From: a bacterium
Lineage (GTDB): Bacteria > Patescibacteriota > Gracilibacteria > UBA4473
Reading direction: 5' to 3'
Length of the DNA stretch: 64,000 nucleotides
Assembly: GCA_009995455.1 (NCBI GenBank)
Contig: JAACPJ010000002.1
Coordinates: forward strand, 1 to 64,000
Positions 54,988 through 64,000 of this stretch are shown one piece after another. The notes under the pieces were generated by a model, which worked only from the letters and a program-made list of their open reading frames with translations, had not been told where the DNA came from and did not search any database. The first letter of the stretch is position 1. The number at the start of each line of letters is the position of its first letter. The translations under genes and the position numbers were made by a program.

Positions 54988-56184
54988 TTACTTTTTTTTG
55001 GCCACGGTTACGCCAATACCGAGGATGGCTACTAACGCTAAAATCATCCCAATCAAACTGTAGGGAATAGAGCCGTCTCCGTTACTATTACCAGCGCTAC
55101 CAGTCCACTTTTCAAACACCGACTCTTTGGCATAAGCATTATCACATTCATCCCCAAACTCATCTTTATCGCGATTTTTTTGGTCTGGGTTTGGCAATAA
55201 TTTGCAATTATCAATTAGATCAGCGACGCCATCGCGGTCTACATCTAACTGAGAATAGTTTTTCACTTCAACCGCATTGTCACAAGGATCCCCAATACGA
55301 TCTCCATCTTGATCGGTTTGCGTTTTATTACTCACCAGAGGACAATTATCGGTTTCATTTGGAATTGAATCTCCATCAAAGTCCTCAGAGGCTAACGGAT
55401 TGAATTTATAGTTTGCAAAGTTGAACTGCTGATCTGAGGGTTGAGTGCTTGAAAGTCTTTCCGAAAAACGTTTGTTATCAAGATTCATATCCCCAAAAAG
55501 TAGACGGTAACGTCGCTCTGGTTGCGCCGTAAAATAAACTTTTGCCGCTGGTTTTTTGAAAAAATTAACATCTTCTAGCGTCACATTGGTTCCCCAGAGT
55601 TTAATCTCTAGCCAACGAAGTGGAGCATAGTCACTATCAATAATAGGACTAAAAACCGTTCTGCGTTTTAAAGTACTCAAAGAATCTTTACTGTTACCCG
55701 CTCGGAGTTCCATACCCGCAATTTCAGATTCAAAAGTAGGCCATAATTCGATTCGATGAAGTTCTACTAATTTCCCAAAATCCACCATAATAGTGGCAGG
55801 GGAATTCGCCTCTAAAGGTTGGTCAAAGGCAAAGGTGGTTAAACGATTATCATCAAACAGATTCTTTGGCTCTTGCTCATCTGAAATAGTTGAAAGCTCA
55901 ACTGCGTTGACGTTTCTAACCGGTCCTGCCGGTTCGTCGAACACAATAAAGTTAACCTCTCCGTTTAAATCATCCAACACTTGTACATTCCCGTAGTCCG
56001 TACGAATAAGCCTTAAACTAGGGCTGGGAAGAGTCGCCTGTACTCGCTGCTCGATTTCAACTGGACCTGCGTTTAAGCTAGCCATATAAGGATATGCAGA
56101 AGGAGCTGGCGCAGCTGCACTCGCAAACTGAACAAAAAAAGTACTCAATAATAGGGTCGACAATAAATGGTTGTTTTTAAACAT
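54988..56184 (-). CDS. Surface protein with thrombospondin type 3 repeats and C-terminal anchor
   Basis: The 398-residue protein has a signal peptide (LLSTLLLSTFFVQFASA). Residues about 90-220 resemble a discoidin-like beta-sandwich (LFDDNRLTTFAFDQP, IMVDFGKLVELHRIELWP). Two calcium-binding thrombospondin type 3 repeats follow (DFDGDSIPNETDNCPL, DQDGDRIGDPCDN, DVDRDGVADLIDNC, DKDEFGDECDN). A C-terminal helix and KKK (IGMILALVAILGIGVTVAKKK) anchor it. The residues before the helix (SIPYSL) are not an LPxTG motif. It stands between atpD and clpP. Confidence 0.85.
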   Translation of the reverse strand: MFKNNHLLSTLLLSTFFVQFASAAAPAPSAYPYMASLNAGPVEIEQRVQATLPSPSLRLIRTDYGNVQVLDDLNGEVNFIVFDEPAGPVRNVNAVELSTISDEQEPKNLFDDNRLTTFAFDQPLEANSPATIMVDFGKLVELHRIELWPTFESEIAGMELRAGNSKDSLSTLKRRTVFSPIIDSDYAPLRWLEIKLWGTNVTLEDVNFFKKPAAKVYFTAQPERRYRLLFGDMNLDNKRFSERLSSTQPSDQQFNFANYKFNPLASEDFDGDSIPNETDNCPLVSNKTQTDQDGDRIGDPCDNAVEVKNYSQLDVDRDGVADLIDNCKLLPNPDQKNRDKDEFGDECDNAYAKESVFEKWTGSAGNSNGDGSIPYSLIGMILALVAILGIGVTVAKKK

Positions 56185-56219
56185 CTCTATAAGGATAAAA
56201 AATAATTAATGATGACCGA

Positions 56220-56870
56220 CTAGGCTTTTACCTTAGCCGCTTTAGCCTCTTGTTCTTCAATCATATTTTTGATCGCCATAACTTGAACAATGGCTGAACG
56301 CTCGGCTTCTCCAAGCTTCATTTTAATAAACTTCAAAGTATCCTCCAAATCTGGAATTAAACGATACTCGAGAGCATTAACTCGCCGTCGAGTTTTTTCA
56401 ATCTCTAAAGCTAAATTTTCAGCTGATTTTTCGATTTCAGCTAATTCAAGTAATAAAAGGAAAACTTTTGAAAATTCAGAAATGGCTAAGTCTAGTTCTC
56501 CACGAGTTTGGGTTAAACCATAATGGAGCGCATTTCCTTCCGTTTTAAGTTTAAAAACCGGAATTCGAACCGACATTACATTTTTAGTCTTCACCTGAAG
56601 GCTTAATTTTTGCGTCGGGGTAGACAGGACGTTTTCCAGAATTTCTTTCGGCATAGCGGCTTGTGCCAACAAAAAGCTTTCATTTGCGCCTTTAATAGCC
56701 GCTTCTACGTCTGTTCTGAGCTTTTTAGCTTTGTGTACAATCGTTAAAAACTCCTGCATAAGGCCGTCTTGCTTATCTTTTAGAAGTTTATGGCCCCGTT
56801 TGGCCACCTTAGTTTGATTTTTTAGACCGAGCATGGTCATCCGAGTAGCGGTAACGTTTTTAATGGCCAT
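56220..56870 (-). CDS. atpD: A/V-type ATPase subunit D
   Basis: The 216-residue central-stalk coiled coil of the rotary ATPase. NVTATRMTMLGLKNQTKVAKRGHKLLKDKQDGLM (in part) and RRRVNALEYRLIPDLEDTLKFI-type sequence near residue 170 are diagnostic. It is normally directly after subunit B; here it is upstream of it and separated. Confidence 0.94.
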   Translation of the reverse strand: MAIKNVTATRMTMLGLKNQTKVAKRGHKLLKDKQDGLMQEFLTIVHKAKKLRTDVEAAIKGANESFLLAQAAMPKEILENVLSTPTQKLSLQVKTKNVMSVRIPVFKLKTEGNALHYGLTQTRGELDLAISEFSKVFLLLLELAEIEKSAENLALEIEKTRRRVNALEYRLIPDLEDTLKFIKMKLGEAERSAIVQVMAIKNMIEEQEAKAAKVKA

Positions 56871-56907
56871 AGAGAGAACTTAAATAAAGTTTTATATTTC
56901 GCGCGCG

Positions 56908-56935
56908 ATTCTAAGACACCACCGTTGTGTGTCAA
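56908..56935 (-). promoter_or_regulatory. Promoter of atpD
   Basis: A perfect -35 TTGACA (56930-56935), 16 bases, then -10 TAGAAT (56908-56913). The start codon is at 56870, so the leader is about 30 bases. The spacer holds short inverted GACAC/GTGTC arms. Confidence 0.6.
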
Positions 56936-57057
56936 AACTAAAAACTCCTTTTATTTCAATTTAAACACTTTTTAGTTAAAACAAGATATATTGTGTTAAG
57001 TAAATTAAATATCTCTAAAAACCCCCTTCTCTCAAGCTCTGAAACAAAAAATTGGTA

Positions 57058-57717
57058 CTAAGACACCACTCGATTAAAAAAATCGCGCCAAAATTTGTCG
57101 GCTTCTGGCTGATCTTGCTGATTTTTTAAAGTATGTTCTGGATGCGGCTGAATACCCCAAACATTATTTGATAATTGAATTAGGTATGGCATTTCTTCTG
57201 GCCCAAGGCCCAAAAGCTTAGAATTAGCAGGCAAGGAAGTAATATAGTCCTCGTGGTCGGTAAAACACTTGGCTAAAGGATTGTCATCGGCGTCGGTAAT
57301 AAAGACCTCTCCATTAAGCGTTTTTGACCGTTTTCCAAGCTTGCCCCCAAAGGCTTCATTCATTAGTTGGAGTCCAAAACAAATTCCAATAACAGGAATG
57401 TCGGTTTGAGACGCTAATTCTTTGGTTAAAAGTTTCACGTTTTTAATCCAGGGGTGTGAGTTTTCTTCCTCCGTATTAAATGGAGACCCACTGAGCCAAA
57501 TTGCGTCCCATTTTTTTTCATGCGTAAAATGCTCTAAGCTGACGTGTTCATATTTTTCCGCCTCTACAATTTCCCATACGATCGGTTCATTCCAATATCG
57601 TTCCAAGCCTTTAATGCGCTGATGAGCACCCGCTCGATGAGAAATAGGGCATTGCCCATTTGGATACGAAAAGCCCTCCTTAGGAGCGTAATTTGAGAGC
57701 AATAAGAAATTTTTCAT
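57058..57717 (-). CDS. Class I glutamine amidotransferase-like protein
   Basis: The 219-residue protein has the class I triad: Cys113 in GICFGLQ, His192 and Glu194 in QPHPEH. The fold resembles the free-standing GMP-synthase-like amidotransferases (YxRxxG-type), which may release ammonia from glutamine or cleave gamma-glutamyl compounds. The partner or substrate is unknown. Confidence 0.85.
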   Translation of the reverse strand: MKNFLLLSNYAPKEGFSYPNGQCPISHRAGAHQRIKGLERYWNEPIVWEIVEAEKYEHVSLEHFTHEKKWDAIWLSGSPFNTEEENSHPWIKNVKLLTKELASQTDIPVIGICFGLQLMNEAFGGKLGKRSKTLNGEVFITDADDNPLAKCFTDHEDYITSLPANSKLLGLGPEEMPYLIQLSNNVWGIQPHPEHTLKNQQDQPEADKFWRDFFNRVVS

Positions 57718-57751
57718 ACGTTAAAAAAGATTGAATCGAATAAACAAAAAC

Positions 57752-57826
57752 TCATACGTCTGAGGGACGCACTAGTTTCTGCTTAAAACCAAACAACATA
57801 ATTTTTTCATTTTTATCATCGCTCAT
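57752..57826 (-). CDS. Possible 24-residue peptide
   Basis: MSDDKNEKIMLFGFKQKLV then RPSDV, in the 138-base gap between the amidotransferase and the cysteine desulfurase. Nothing supports it beyond an open frame in the right orientation. Confidence 0.15.
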   Translation of the reverse strand: MSDDKNEKIMLFGFKQKLVRPSDV

Positions 57827-57855
57827 TTTAAAGCCTCAATTGATTTTTGTCTAAT

Positions 57856-59010
57856 TTATGATTTCAAAAGGGTTTTTAATCTCACTATCAATGCTTCGGT
57901 TTCCTCCAAAGTAGTGTCCCATCCCCATGATATTCGCAGGCCTTGTGCCGCCTCTAAATCACTAAAACCGAGCGCTTTTAAAACCTTACTGCCTTCAACC
58001 GAGCCACTGCTACAAGCACTACCAGCGGACAAGCCAACCCCTTGCAAGTCAGCTTGAACCACGAATAAGCTAGACGGTGTTTGAGGTAAAATCAGATGCA
58101 AAATGTGTAAACCACTTCCCTCTTCTGGAGTGGTCATTTTTACTTCAGGAAACTCTGAGTTTAAAAAATTTATCAGTAATTTTTTGATGGTTTCTAAGTT
58201 TTGATTTTGTGCCTCTTGATTTTTAAAGAGGGCTTTAAAGGCTTCATGAAGGGCTAAAATTCCTAAGGTGTTTTCGGTTCCCCCGCGCCAACCCCATTCT
58301 TGAGTCCCCCCTTGCAAAGGGACGAGCGATACATTTTCTTTTTTTAAGAGCACCCCAGTACCACTTATACCGCCAATTTTTTCCGCTGATAAAGTGAGCA
58401 AATCACATTTTTGAAAATCTAACCCCACTCTTTCACTTACCGCTGAAGCGGCCGTATCCACCATAAATAAAGGTTTGAGATTCCCTGATTCTTCGGCCCA
58501 TCGGATAATTTTTTTTCCTAATTTAGCCGCTGGTTGCAGAATCCCCATCTCAGAGTTTAAGTGCTCTATGACTATCATATCACTCTCCCCTATCAATTTT
58601 TCATCGATACTTTCTAAATCAATATGTCCCGTTTTTGAGAGCGGCAGCGGCTTCACTTTAACCGCGTAATTTTGAGCTAGAAAATCTAAGGCTTCGTGCA
58701 CACAACTATGCACTAAGGGTGAAGTATAAATCACTCCTCTTTTACTTTTTAAAGCTAAATACGCACCAATAATCCCGGTATGAGCCGCCTCAGTTGCGCC
58801 TGAAGTAAAAATAACTTCTGAGGACTTAACCATAAAAATTTCGGCTAAATCTAAACGGGCTTCATCAATTAAGCCTCTGGCTTTTCGCCCAATTTGGTGT
58901 ACAGAACTTGGGTTTCCTAAATTTTCGCCAAGGGCTTTAGCCACTGCTTGTTGCGCTTGGGGGCGAACCGAAGTGGCCGCGGCATGGTCAAAGTACAAAT
59001 AATCTTTCAT
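57856..59010 (-). CDS. Cysteine desulfurase (IscS/NifS family)
   Basis: This PLP enzyme takes sulphur from cysteine for Fe-S clusters or tRNA thiolation. The 384 residues contain His101, Asp185 (MVDTAAS), the PLP Lys211 in SAEKIGG (SAHK in most relatives) and the sulphur-carrying Cys333 in SAGSACSSGS. The WRGGTEN motif is present. No iscU or thiI stands next to it. Confidence 0.94.
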   Translation of the reverse strand: MKDYLYFDHAAATSVRPQAQQAVAKALGENLGNPSSVHQIGRKARGLIDEARLDLAEIFMVKSSEVIFTSGATEAAHTGIIGAYLALKSKRGVIYTSPLVHSCVHEALDFLAQNYAVKVKPLPLSKTGHIDLESIDEKLIGESDMIVIEHLNSEMGILQPAAKLGKKIIRWAEESGNLKPLFMVDTAASAVSERVGLDFQKCDLLTLSAEKIGGISGTGVLLKKENVSLVPLQGGTQEWGWRGGTENTLGILALHEAFKALFKNQEAQNQNLETIKKLLINFLNSEFPEVKMTTPEEGSGLHILHLILPQTPSSLFVVQADLQGVGLSAGSACSSGSVEGSKVLKALGFSDLEAAQGLRISWGWDTTLEETEALIVRLKTLLKS

Positions 59011-59053
59011 TTCTCGTTAACTATGCCAAGAACGAGTCTTTTTAACAAGTGGG

Positions 59054-62000
59054 CTATTGGCTTTCAATAAAACTCTGAATTAAATCAATATTTTGAAACT
59101 TTTTTGATTTATCTTCATAAATTTCATTCGCATTATTCCACGCTTTGGCTTCTTCTGTATCAGGATTGCTTTTTCGGTATTCACCAGATTTTTGCTTTTG
59201 AATGTGTTTATCTTTTAAGAATCTGACTTTGCTTCCCTCTTCTCCGCCTAAGAACTGCGAAATCGAGTCTGTAACTCTATCATACTGCGCGTCACAGTCA
59301 TTGTTATTCCATTCCGCCTGACTCAGTACTACCGCCCCGACCGAACCACCGGTATCCCAATTACCCGCCAATACCTGACTGATCATAAAGTAACTGCGCA
59401 TCATTTCCCCAAACCGTAGCAGTTGGGTTTTTTTACGATCTTCATACCCGGGCGCTTCTTTATCTTCAACGGTTAAAATTCGTTTCATATAAGCTACACT
59501 GTCGTTAAAGTTGTTTTCAAAACTCCCAATTAGATTTACGTAATATTTATCATCCGCCGGACGTTTATCCCCAGAAGCGTAACGCAGAATTCCATCTCGT
59601 AGCCGCTCTGACGAAACCAGTAACGGTAAAATACCAGCATCATCTCGATCAATTCCGGTAAGTTGCACTTTCCCCATCCGATCTTGTGAATCGTTGGTGG
59701 TTAAGAGCGTTTCATTGAGCCAGGTTCGAACACACTGGATGGTGTGTTTTTTATTGGCCGCACTATTGGCGGTTCTTGGGTCAATCCCTTCAAAATATTT
59801 GGCCCAAGCCTGAAAATCCTCGTACGTCCAATTTTTGTGCGAACCAGGCGTTCCGTCTGGCACAACACGTCCATTTAGCTTGGCTGAATTTCCATCATCA
59901 AAGGCATCCATAAACGGCATTTTGTTTTGCAGTTCCCCAAAACGAGAAAGCGTATCTGGACTTAAAATTGTATCGCCTTGCGCGTTTTTAAGCGTGAGCC
60001 CCATGATAAGATAATACCAACGTCGATCCCCATTTGGATACCCATTCATTTCACCGTTATCAAAGGCATTTCGTAAATAACTTTCAAATTTTGAGCGCTC
60101 GAAATTCGTATCCATTTCGGCTCCACTGCCCCATTGCTCAAGTACATTCCCCAGGTAGGTATCGACACTCCCCTTTTGCACTTCTTCGCGGTAATCATTG
60201 TTATGACTGTCCACTCGAGATTTGTATTTGCTCGGTAAGTCTTCTTTCCATTGTAACCAAGTTGGACGATCCCAAATTTCAGTCACGGCCATCCCGATTC
60301 GCTGTTTTAATTGCGCTGGATTTTCAATGTACTGTTTAATATCTTCTTCTGGATTGAAGGTTACGGTGTCTTGCAAACGCCCTAGCATACCTAAAAATTC
60401 AGGACTATCCCAACGCAGCTCCCCTTTTTCCATCACCAATTCTACGGCTGCTTGAACCTCATCTTTATCATTTTGAGCATTTGTAGCCGACTCAATTATG
60501 TGAAAGAGCTGTTTGTAATTCGAACTCTTGTGCACGTTTTTAAAGTCACTGACCCGTTGATCTTGTTTTTCATTGGAATCACGAGCAAATTCCCGCCCCA
60601 GCCAACTTTCACCAAATAACTTAGAACCCAGCTCTGAAGCCATTCGATCATTCCGACGCTCCGTTCGTTTAGACCAAAATTCCCAAGCTTGTTTTCCCAT
60701 CATGAAAATTGATCGCAGTGAATACCAACTAACCGTAATTTTATAGCGTTTTTTAAACCAAAGAGTGGGTTTGTTGTTGTCATAGTCTCTTCGAAAAGAC
60801 AAAAGCCCGGTCGTTTCACCGGCGAAATCTTCTTGCTCAGGACCAAGAACATTCTTAAATTCTTTAAAATTATCCATAAACTTTAAGGCTTTTGGCTGTG
60901 TTTCTGGGTTTTCGTAGTCCGCTAGCCATTTATCAAATACACTGGCTTCGCCGCCTTTGTAAGGGCTTTCATCCTTCCCAGAGAAAAAATCGAGCATCCA
61001 ATTAGCATCTTGTAAACGCGCTTCATTGGTACTTAAAATTTTTCTGGCCTGTTTTTTTGGCAAATGATGTTTATAAAGAAATTCTTCTTCATTAAACTTT
61101 TTTAAATCTTTCTCTAGTCGTTCTTTGGCCCCCTCCCAGGCTGATTGGTAATCACTAACCGTCGCTTTATATTCAGAGAGTTGATTTTTGTATTTTTCTC
61201 GAGCTTTTTCAGCCCCTTCTGGTTGAAGTACGCCCAACTCATCTCTCACATATTGGTGAGTTTTAGCGGCATTGTGCAAAGTGCTGTCTAATTTATAAGA
61301 TTCAGCCTTTGCTAAAGTCCCGTTTTTTAAGTCAAAGAGTGGTAAAATTTTACTGTTAACCAAAGCGTTCAAAGTTTTAAAACCTGCATCGGTATTACTT
61401 AGATCACGCTCTTTATCATTATGGTTTTTACGAAGCTGCTCAACCCCCGTATCTAAATGGGTTAAAGACTGCGTAATTTCGCGCTCTAAATTTTCGGTAA
61501 ACTTTATTCTCTTTCCATCAAAATGTAAGTCACATTCAGCGACCATAGCGTCACGCAGCGCATTGAAACGAGGTTTTAGATGATGATCATAGTTTTGCAA
61601 AAAACTAGAGACCAGATAATCAGGGTTTTCACCTTTAGAGATAGAAAGTTTAATTTGGTCGAGGTGATTTTGAAATTCTTCTCCAACGTTTGAAGCTTCC
61701 ACTTGCACCAACCGAGTTCTTCGAGAGAGCTCTAATCGATCGCTCACCCCTAAATTGTCTTCGTCGGTTTGTTCGATTTGATTGGCACCGTGCTTTAAAG
61801 CTTCTTTGGCTACTTCGGCAGCTTTCATTTGATCGAGTTTTGCGAGCAAATCTTGAGCGATTTGTTCTAAATGATTCCGATCATCGTTTTCGGGCGTCAC
61901 TTTGCCCTTAAGTTCATTTACAATTGCCGACTTATAGCCAGATAATTGAAGCTTATTCGCCGAATGAATAAAGCCACCTTCCGGTAATCGAGCTTGAATT

Positions 62001-64000
62001 TGATTTAACACCGAAGATGCGGAAACACCCGTTCTCAAAATTTTGTTGAGTCCTTCAAGCAACGCGCCTTCTTCGGCTTTAGCAAATAATGAACTTACTT
62101 TTTCGTAGGCATGCTCATATACATCATGTACTTTTTCTTGTTTTTCTTTTTGAATATCAGCACTGAAATTAAGCATCTTGGATACTTGGTCTGTGTTGTT
62201 AATCGCGTGGTGTTGCCTTGAATAATGACTAATAAATTGATTATAATTCTCCGAGTTTCTTGTTTGCTCAGATTCAATGTTCTGCATTATATCTCGCCGA
62301 ACATCAAGGGTGACCGCATTAATAACCTGCCGTGCATCAAGTACTCCGGCTTTATCGAGTTGCTCAAAATTTTTAAGTAGTGGGCTTTCTTTACCGCTGG
62401 TTTTAATCTTAGAAATGGTTTGCAAAACCCCTTCGTAACTTAAAAATTTGTCTACTTTTGCGAGTTCTGTTTCACTTAAATTATTCAGATCATTGATCTG
62501 TAGTTCAGACGCTAAAGCTTCTTCTACCAAACTTCGCGTTTCGGTAATTAAACCTAAAACCTGATGCGCTTTACTCGGATCTCCATCTGAAATTAAATCT
62601 GATAAACCCGGTTGATCGTTTTGATTCAACTGGGCCATTAAATCTAAATCTACGGCAAGTAAGCGTCCGGCTTTCAACCGAGCGTTAAAATATTTTTTAT
62701 GGCTTTGCAGGGCTTTATCTGCTTCTTTACTGGGATTATCGTAAATCCCCATAGCTTTTTGCAGTTCGGCCAGTTCGGTTTCTAAATCTTTAACTGATTT
62801 ATTCGCGTTATCGACGGCCTCCTGTTGTTCTGCTAAAGCTTCTTTTGAGGCCTCTGCATTTGATTCAGAAATTTCTTTTACCGTTGCCTCTCTCCACGCT
62901 TTAAAGGCTTTTAATTCACTGTTTTCTGACTCCGAAGTTTCATCTGTTTCAGAATCTTTAATCTCTAAATTAAGCCAGTCATTATTAAAACTGTTTTTTT
63001 GAATTGAGGTTAACTTAGGATGTGACTTTAATTCTGCTGGTTTAGCTTTTTTAAGCGCTTCAATATCGGCTTTTGTTGCCGCTTGGGCTTTATCAAAATT
63101 TTCCTGAACTTTGGCTTGGTTGGCTTTAGCCGCCTCAAGCTGTTTTTTGGTTTCGCCGTTCGTATCTAAATTAAACTCCGTCGTACTTTTTTTAAAGTCC
63201 TGTAAGAACTGATATTCTTCAAAACTTAACAGCATCGGTACCTGCGCATCGGCAACTTCAGCGCCACCTGCATCTTTCGCTAAAAGGGCTTGTACACTTT
63301 CCACCTGAGCACTTCGCTTTAGCCAAGTAGCCATGACAGAAGTCGTGTCATCTAAGTCTGTAGGCACTAAGGTATCCCAATAGGTATATGCGTCTGCGGG
63401 AATATTACCCCCACTCTTGAGTGTTTGCGCCAGACTGGCTTCTATCTCTGAAGCTTGATTAAAGACGGTTTGATAAACCGCTTCGTTGCCCCAGTCATTA
63501 CGACTCGGGAAAATGTGTTTCAATTCAACAAAAAATAATTTATCAACCGGTTTAAGTTCTGACTTCTCTATAAGCCTTGCCGCATAAAGTTTTAAGTTAT
63601 CCCCCGTATTTTTAATCTTCGGGTTAATTCGTAAGTTCGCTGTGTTTAAACGGTTCCGCACAAATCGGTAACTTCTAGCGACTCGAATTGCTTCTTTACT
63701 ATCCCACTTTTCAACTGGGTTATCGCCTAACTTTTCAAGTTCTTTTCTTTCTTTGTTCAAAATTGACTCTACTTTTAGGCGTTGAGACTGACTTAGAAAT
63801 TGCGCCAAACTAGGCGACCTAAAAATCCCAAACAGCGTTCTAGAATGAGTACTTTTGTCATTTTCGTTTTCAACCCGTGCTAATTGGTAATTCACCAAAT
63901 TTAAAAACTGAGATTGTTCGACCGAATTTAATTTGTGGTCTTGTTGTTGGATTTTCTTTTCGAGGCGCGGAATATCTGACAGACTAAAACTCAAGGGCTG
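59054..64000 (-). CDS. Giant coiled-coil protein, N-terminus outside the window
   Basis: At least 1646 residues; the frame stays open to the right edge (the first possible start, TTG at 63994, is not convincing). There is no recognised domain. Residues about 270-420 and 560-1060 are dominated by charged helical heptads (QAKVQENFDKAQAATKADIE, EEQQEAVDNANKSVKDLE-type). A Trp/aromatic-rich globular region follows (about 1060-1640: WSKRTERRNDRMASELG, RRWYYLIMGLTLKNAQG, NWTYEDFQAWAKYFEGIDP). It has few Cys and no visible membrane segment, so it is probably cytoplasmic and structural. It ends 43 bases before the cysteine desulfurase start. Confidence 0.8.
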   Translation of the reverse strand, partial: QPLSFSLSDIPRLEKKIQQQDHKLNSVEQSQFLNLVNYQLARVENENDKSTHSRTLFGIFRSPSLAQFLSQSQRLKVESILNKERKELEKLGDNPVEKWDSKEAIRVARSYRFVRNRLNTANLRINPKIKNTGDNLKLYAARLIEKSELKPVDKLFFVELKHIFPSRNDWGNEAVYQTVFNQASEIEASLAQTLKSGGNIPADAYTYWDTLVPTDLDDTTSVMATWLKRSAQVESVQALLAKDAGGAEVADAQVPMLLSFEEYQFLQDFKKSTTEFNLDTNGETKKQLEAAKANQAKVQENFDKAQAATKADIEALKKAKPAELKSHPKLTSIQKNSFNNDWLNLEIKDSETDETSESENSELKAFKAWREATVKEISESNAEASKEALAEQQEAVDNANKSVKDLETELAELQKAMGIYDNPSKEADKALQSHKKYFNARLKAGRLLAVDLDLMAQLNQNDQPGLSDLISDGDPSKAHQVLGLITETRSLVEEALASELQINDLNNLSETELAKVDKFLSYEGVLQTISKIKTSGKESPLLKNFEQLDKAGVLDARQVINAVTLDVRRDIMQNIESEQTRNSENYNQFISHYSRQHHAINNTDQVSKMLNFSADIQKEKQEKVHDVYEHAYEKVSSLFAKAEEGALLEGLNKILRTGVSASSVLNQIQARLPEGGFIHSANKLQLSGYKSAIVNELKGKVTPENDDRNHLEQIAQDLLAKLDQMKAAEVAKEALKHGANQIEQTDEDNLGVSDRLELSRRTRLVQVEASNVGEEFQNHLDQIKLSISKGENPDYLVSSFLQNYDHHLKPRFNALRDAMVAECDLHFDGKRIKFTENLEREITQSLTHLDTGVEQLRKNHNDKERDLSNTDAGFKTLNALVNSKILPLFDLKNGTLAKAESYKLDSTLHNAAKTHQYVRDELGVLQPEGAEKAREKYKNQLSEYKATVSDYQSAWEGAKERLEKDLKKFNEEEFLYKHHLPKKQARKILSTNEARLQDANWMLDFFSGKDESPYKGGEASVFDKWLADYENPETQPKALKFMDNFKEFKNVLGPEQEDFAGETTGLLSFRRDYDNNKPTLWFKKRYKITVSWYSLRSIFMMGKQAWEFWSKRTERRNDRMASELGSKLFGESWLGREFARDSNEKQDQRVSDFKNVHKSSNYKQLFHIIESATNAQNDKDEVQAAVELVMEKGELRWDSPEFLGMLGRLQDTVTFNPEEDIKQYIENPAQLKQRIGMAVTEIWDRPTWLQWKEDLPSKYKSRVDSHNNDYREEVQKGSVDTYLGNVLEQWGSGAEMDTNFERSKFESYLRNAFDNGEMNGYPNGDRRWYYLIMGLTLKNAQGDTILSPDTLSRFGELQNKMPFMDAFDDGNSAKLNGRVVPDGTPGSHKNWTYEDFQAWAKYFEGIDPRTANSAANKKHTIQCVRTWLNETLLTTNDSQDRMGKVQLTGIDRDDAGILPLLVSSERLRDGILRYASGDKRPADDKYYVNLIGSFENNFNDSVAYMKRILTVEDKEAPGYEDRKKTQLLRFGEMMRSYFMISQVLAGNWDTGGSVGAVVLSQAEWNNNDCDAQYDRVTDSISQFLGGEEGSKVRFLKDKHIQKQKSGEYRKSNPDTEEAKAWNNANEIYEDKSKKFQNIDLIQSFIESQ

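Noticed and set aside
57752-57826. A 24-residue peptide as a supported finding
   Set aside because: Only an open frame supports it; kept as a very low-confidence feature.

Overview
The window reads as one contig piece from a small-genome, ultra-streamlined bacterium, most likely a Candidate Phyla Radiation (Patescibacteria) lineage; Peregrinibacteria would fit but is only my inference. The grounds are short intergenic gaps, many 1-4 base gene overlaps, an A/V-type ATPase in place of F-type genes, a split carB, many unfamiliar secreted or coiled-coil proteins, and few biosynthetic genes. TGA acts as a normal stop codon, which argues against the recoded Gracilibacteria/Absconditabacteria.

Layout. 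1-6.6 kb is a surface-fibre region: the tail of a truncated repeat protein, a related S74-chaperone adhesin broken by a single frameshift, and an LVIVD beta-propeller overlapping it by one base, followed by an unlisted 56-residue secreted/membrane microprotein on the minus strand. 6.9-19 kb is housekeeping: dnaE, a sugar-nucleotide transferase, hrcA and priA (divergent), groES-groEL under a CIRCE operator, trpS and a sortase. 19-21.2 kb holds small membrane proteins and a tRNA-Val locus with truncated tRNA copies and a 65-bp perfect direct repeat. 21.2-30.4 kb carries a FolC-like ligase, RNase HI, proS, a gluzincin-like metallopeptidase, a secreted nuclease-like protein, trigger factor, a winged-helix regulator with an operator-like inverted repeat, and rplS. 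30.5-37.2 kb is a minus-strand run: half-length carB, a methyltransferase, an ABC exporter, carA, gatA and gatC. 37.3-39.8 kb holds the most unusual pair: a Nudix plus RelA/SpoT-like fusion followed by a cytidylyltransferase-fold gene with no usual start codon. 39.8-49.9 kb has mutL, an RNA methyltransferase, a cation exchanger, ADP-forming acyl-CoA synthetase, a sodium symporter, rsmI and a chorismate mutase-like gene. 49.9-64 kb is entirely minus strand: a secreted protein, type II lumazine synthase, asparaginase, ATPase subunits B and D with clpP and a thrombospondin-repeat surface protein between them, an amidotransferase, a cysteine desulfurase, and a giant coiled-coil protein that runs off the right edge.

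How it works together. Energy genes (ADP-forming acyl-CoA synthetase, A/V-ATPase, sodium symporter, cation exchanger) suggest a fermenter that makes ATP at substrate level and manages ion gradients. Secreted nuclease-like, adhesin, sortase and Ca-binding-repeat proteins suggest attachment to and scavenging from other cells. A recurrent signal is a TATAAT-like -10 box 5-7 bases before the start codon, so much of the gene set may be expressed from leaderless mRNAs.
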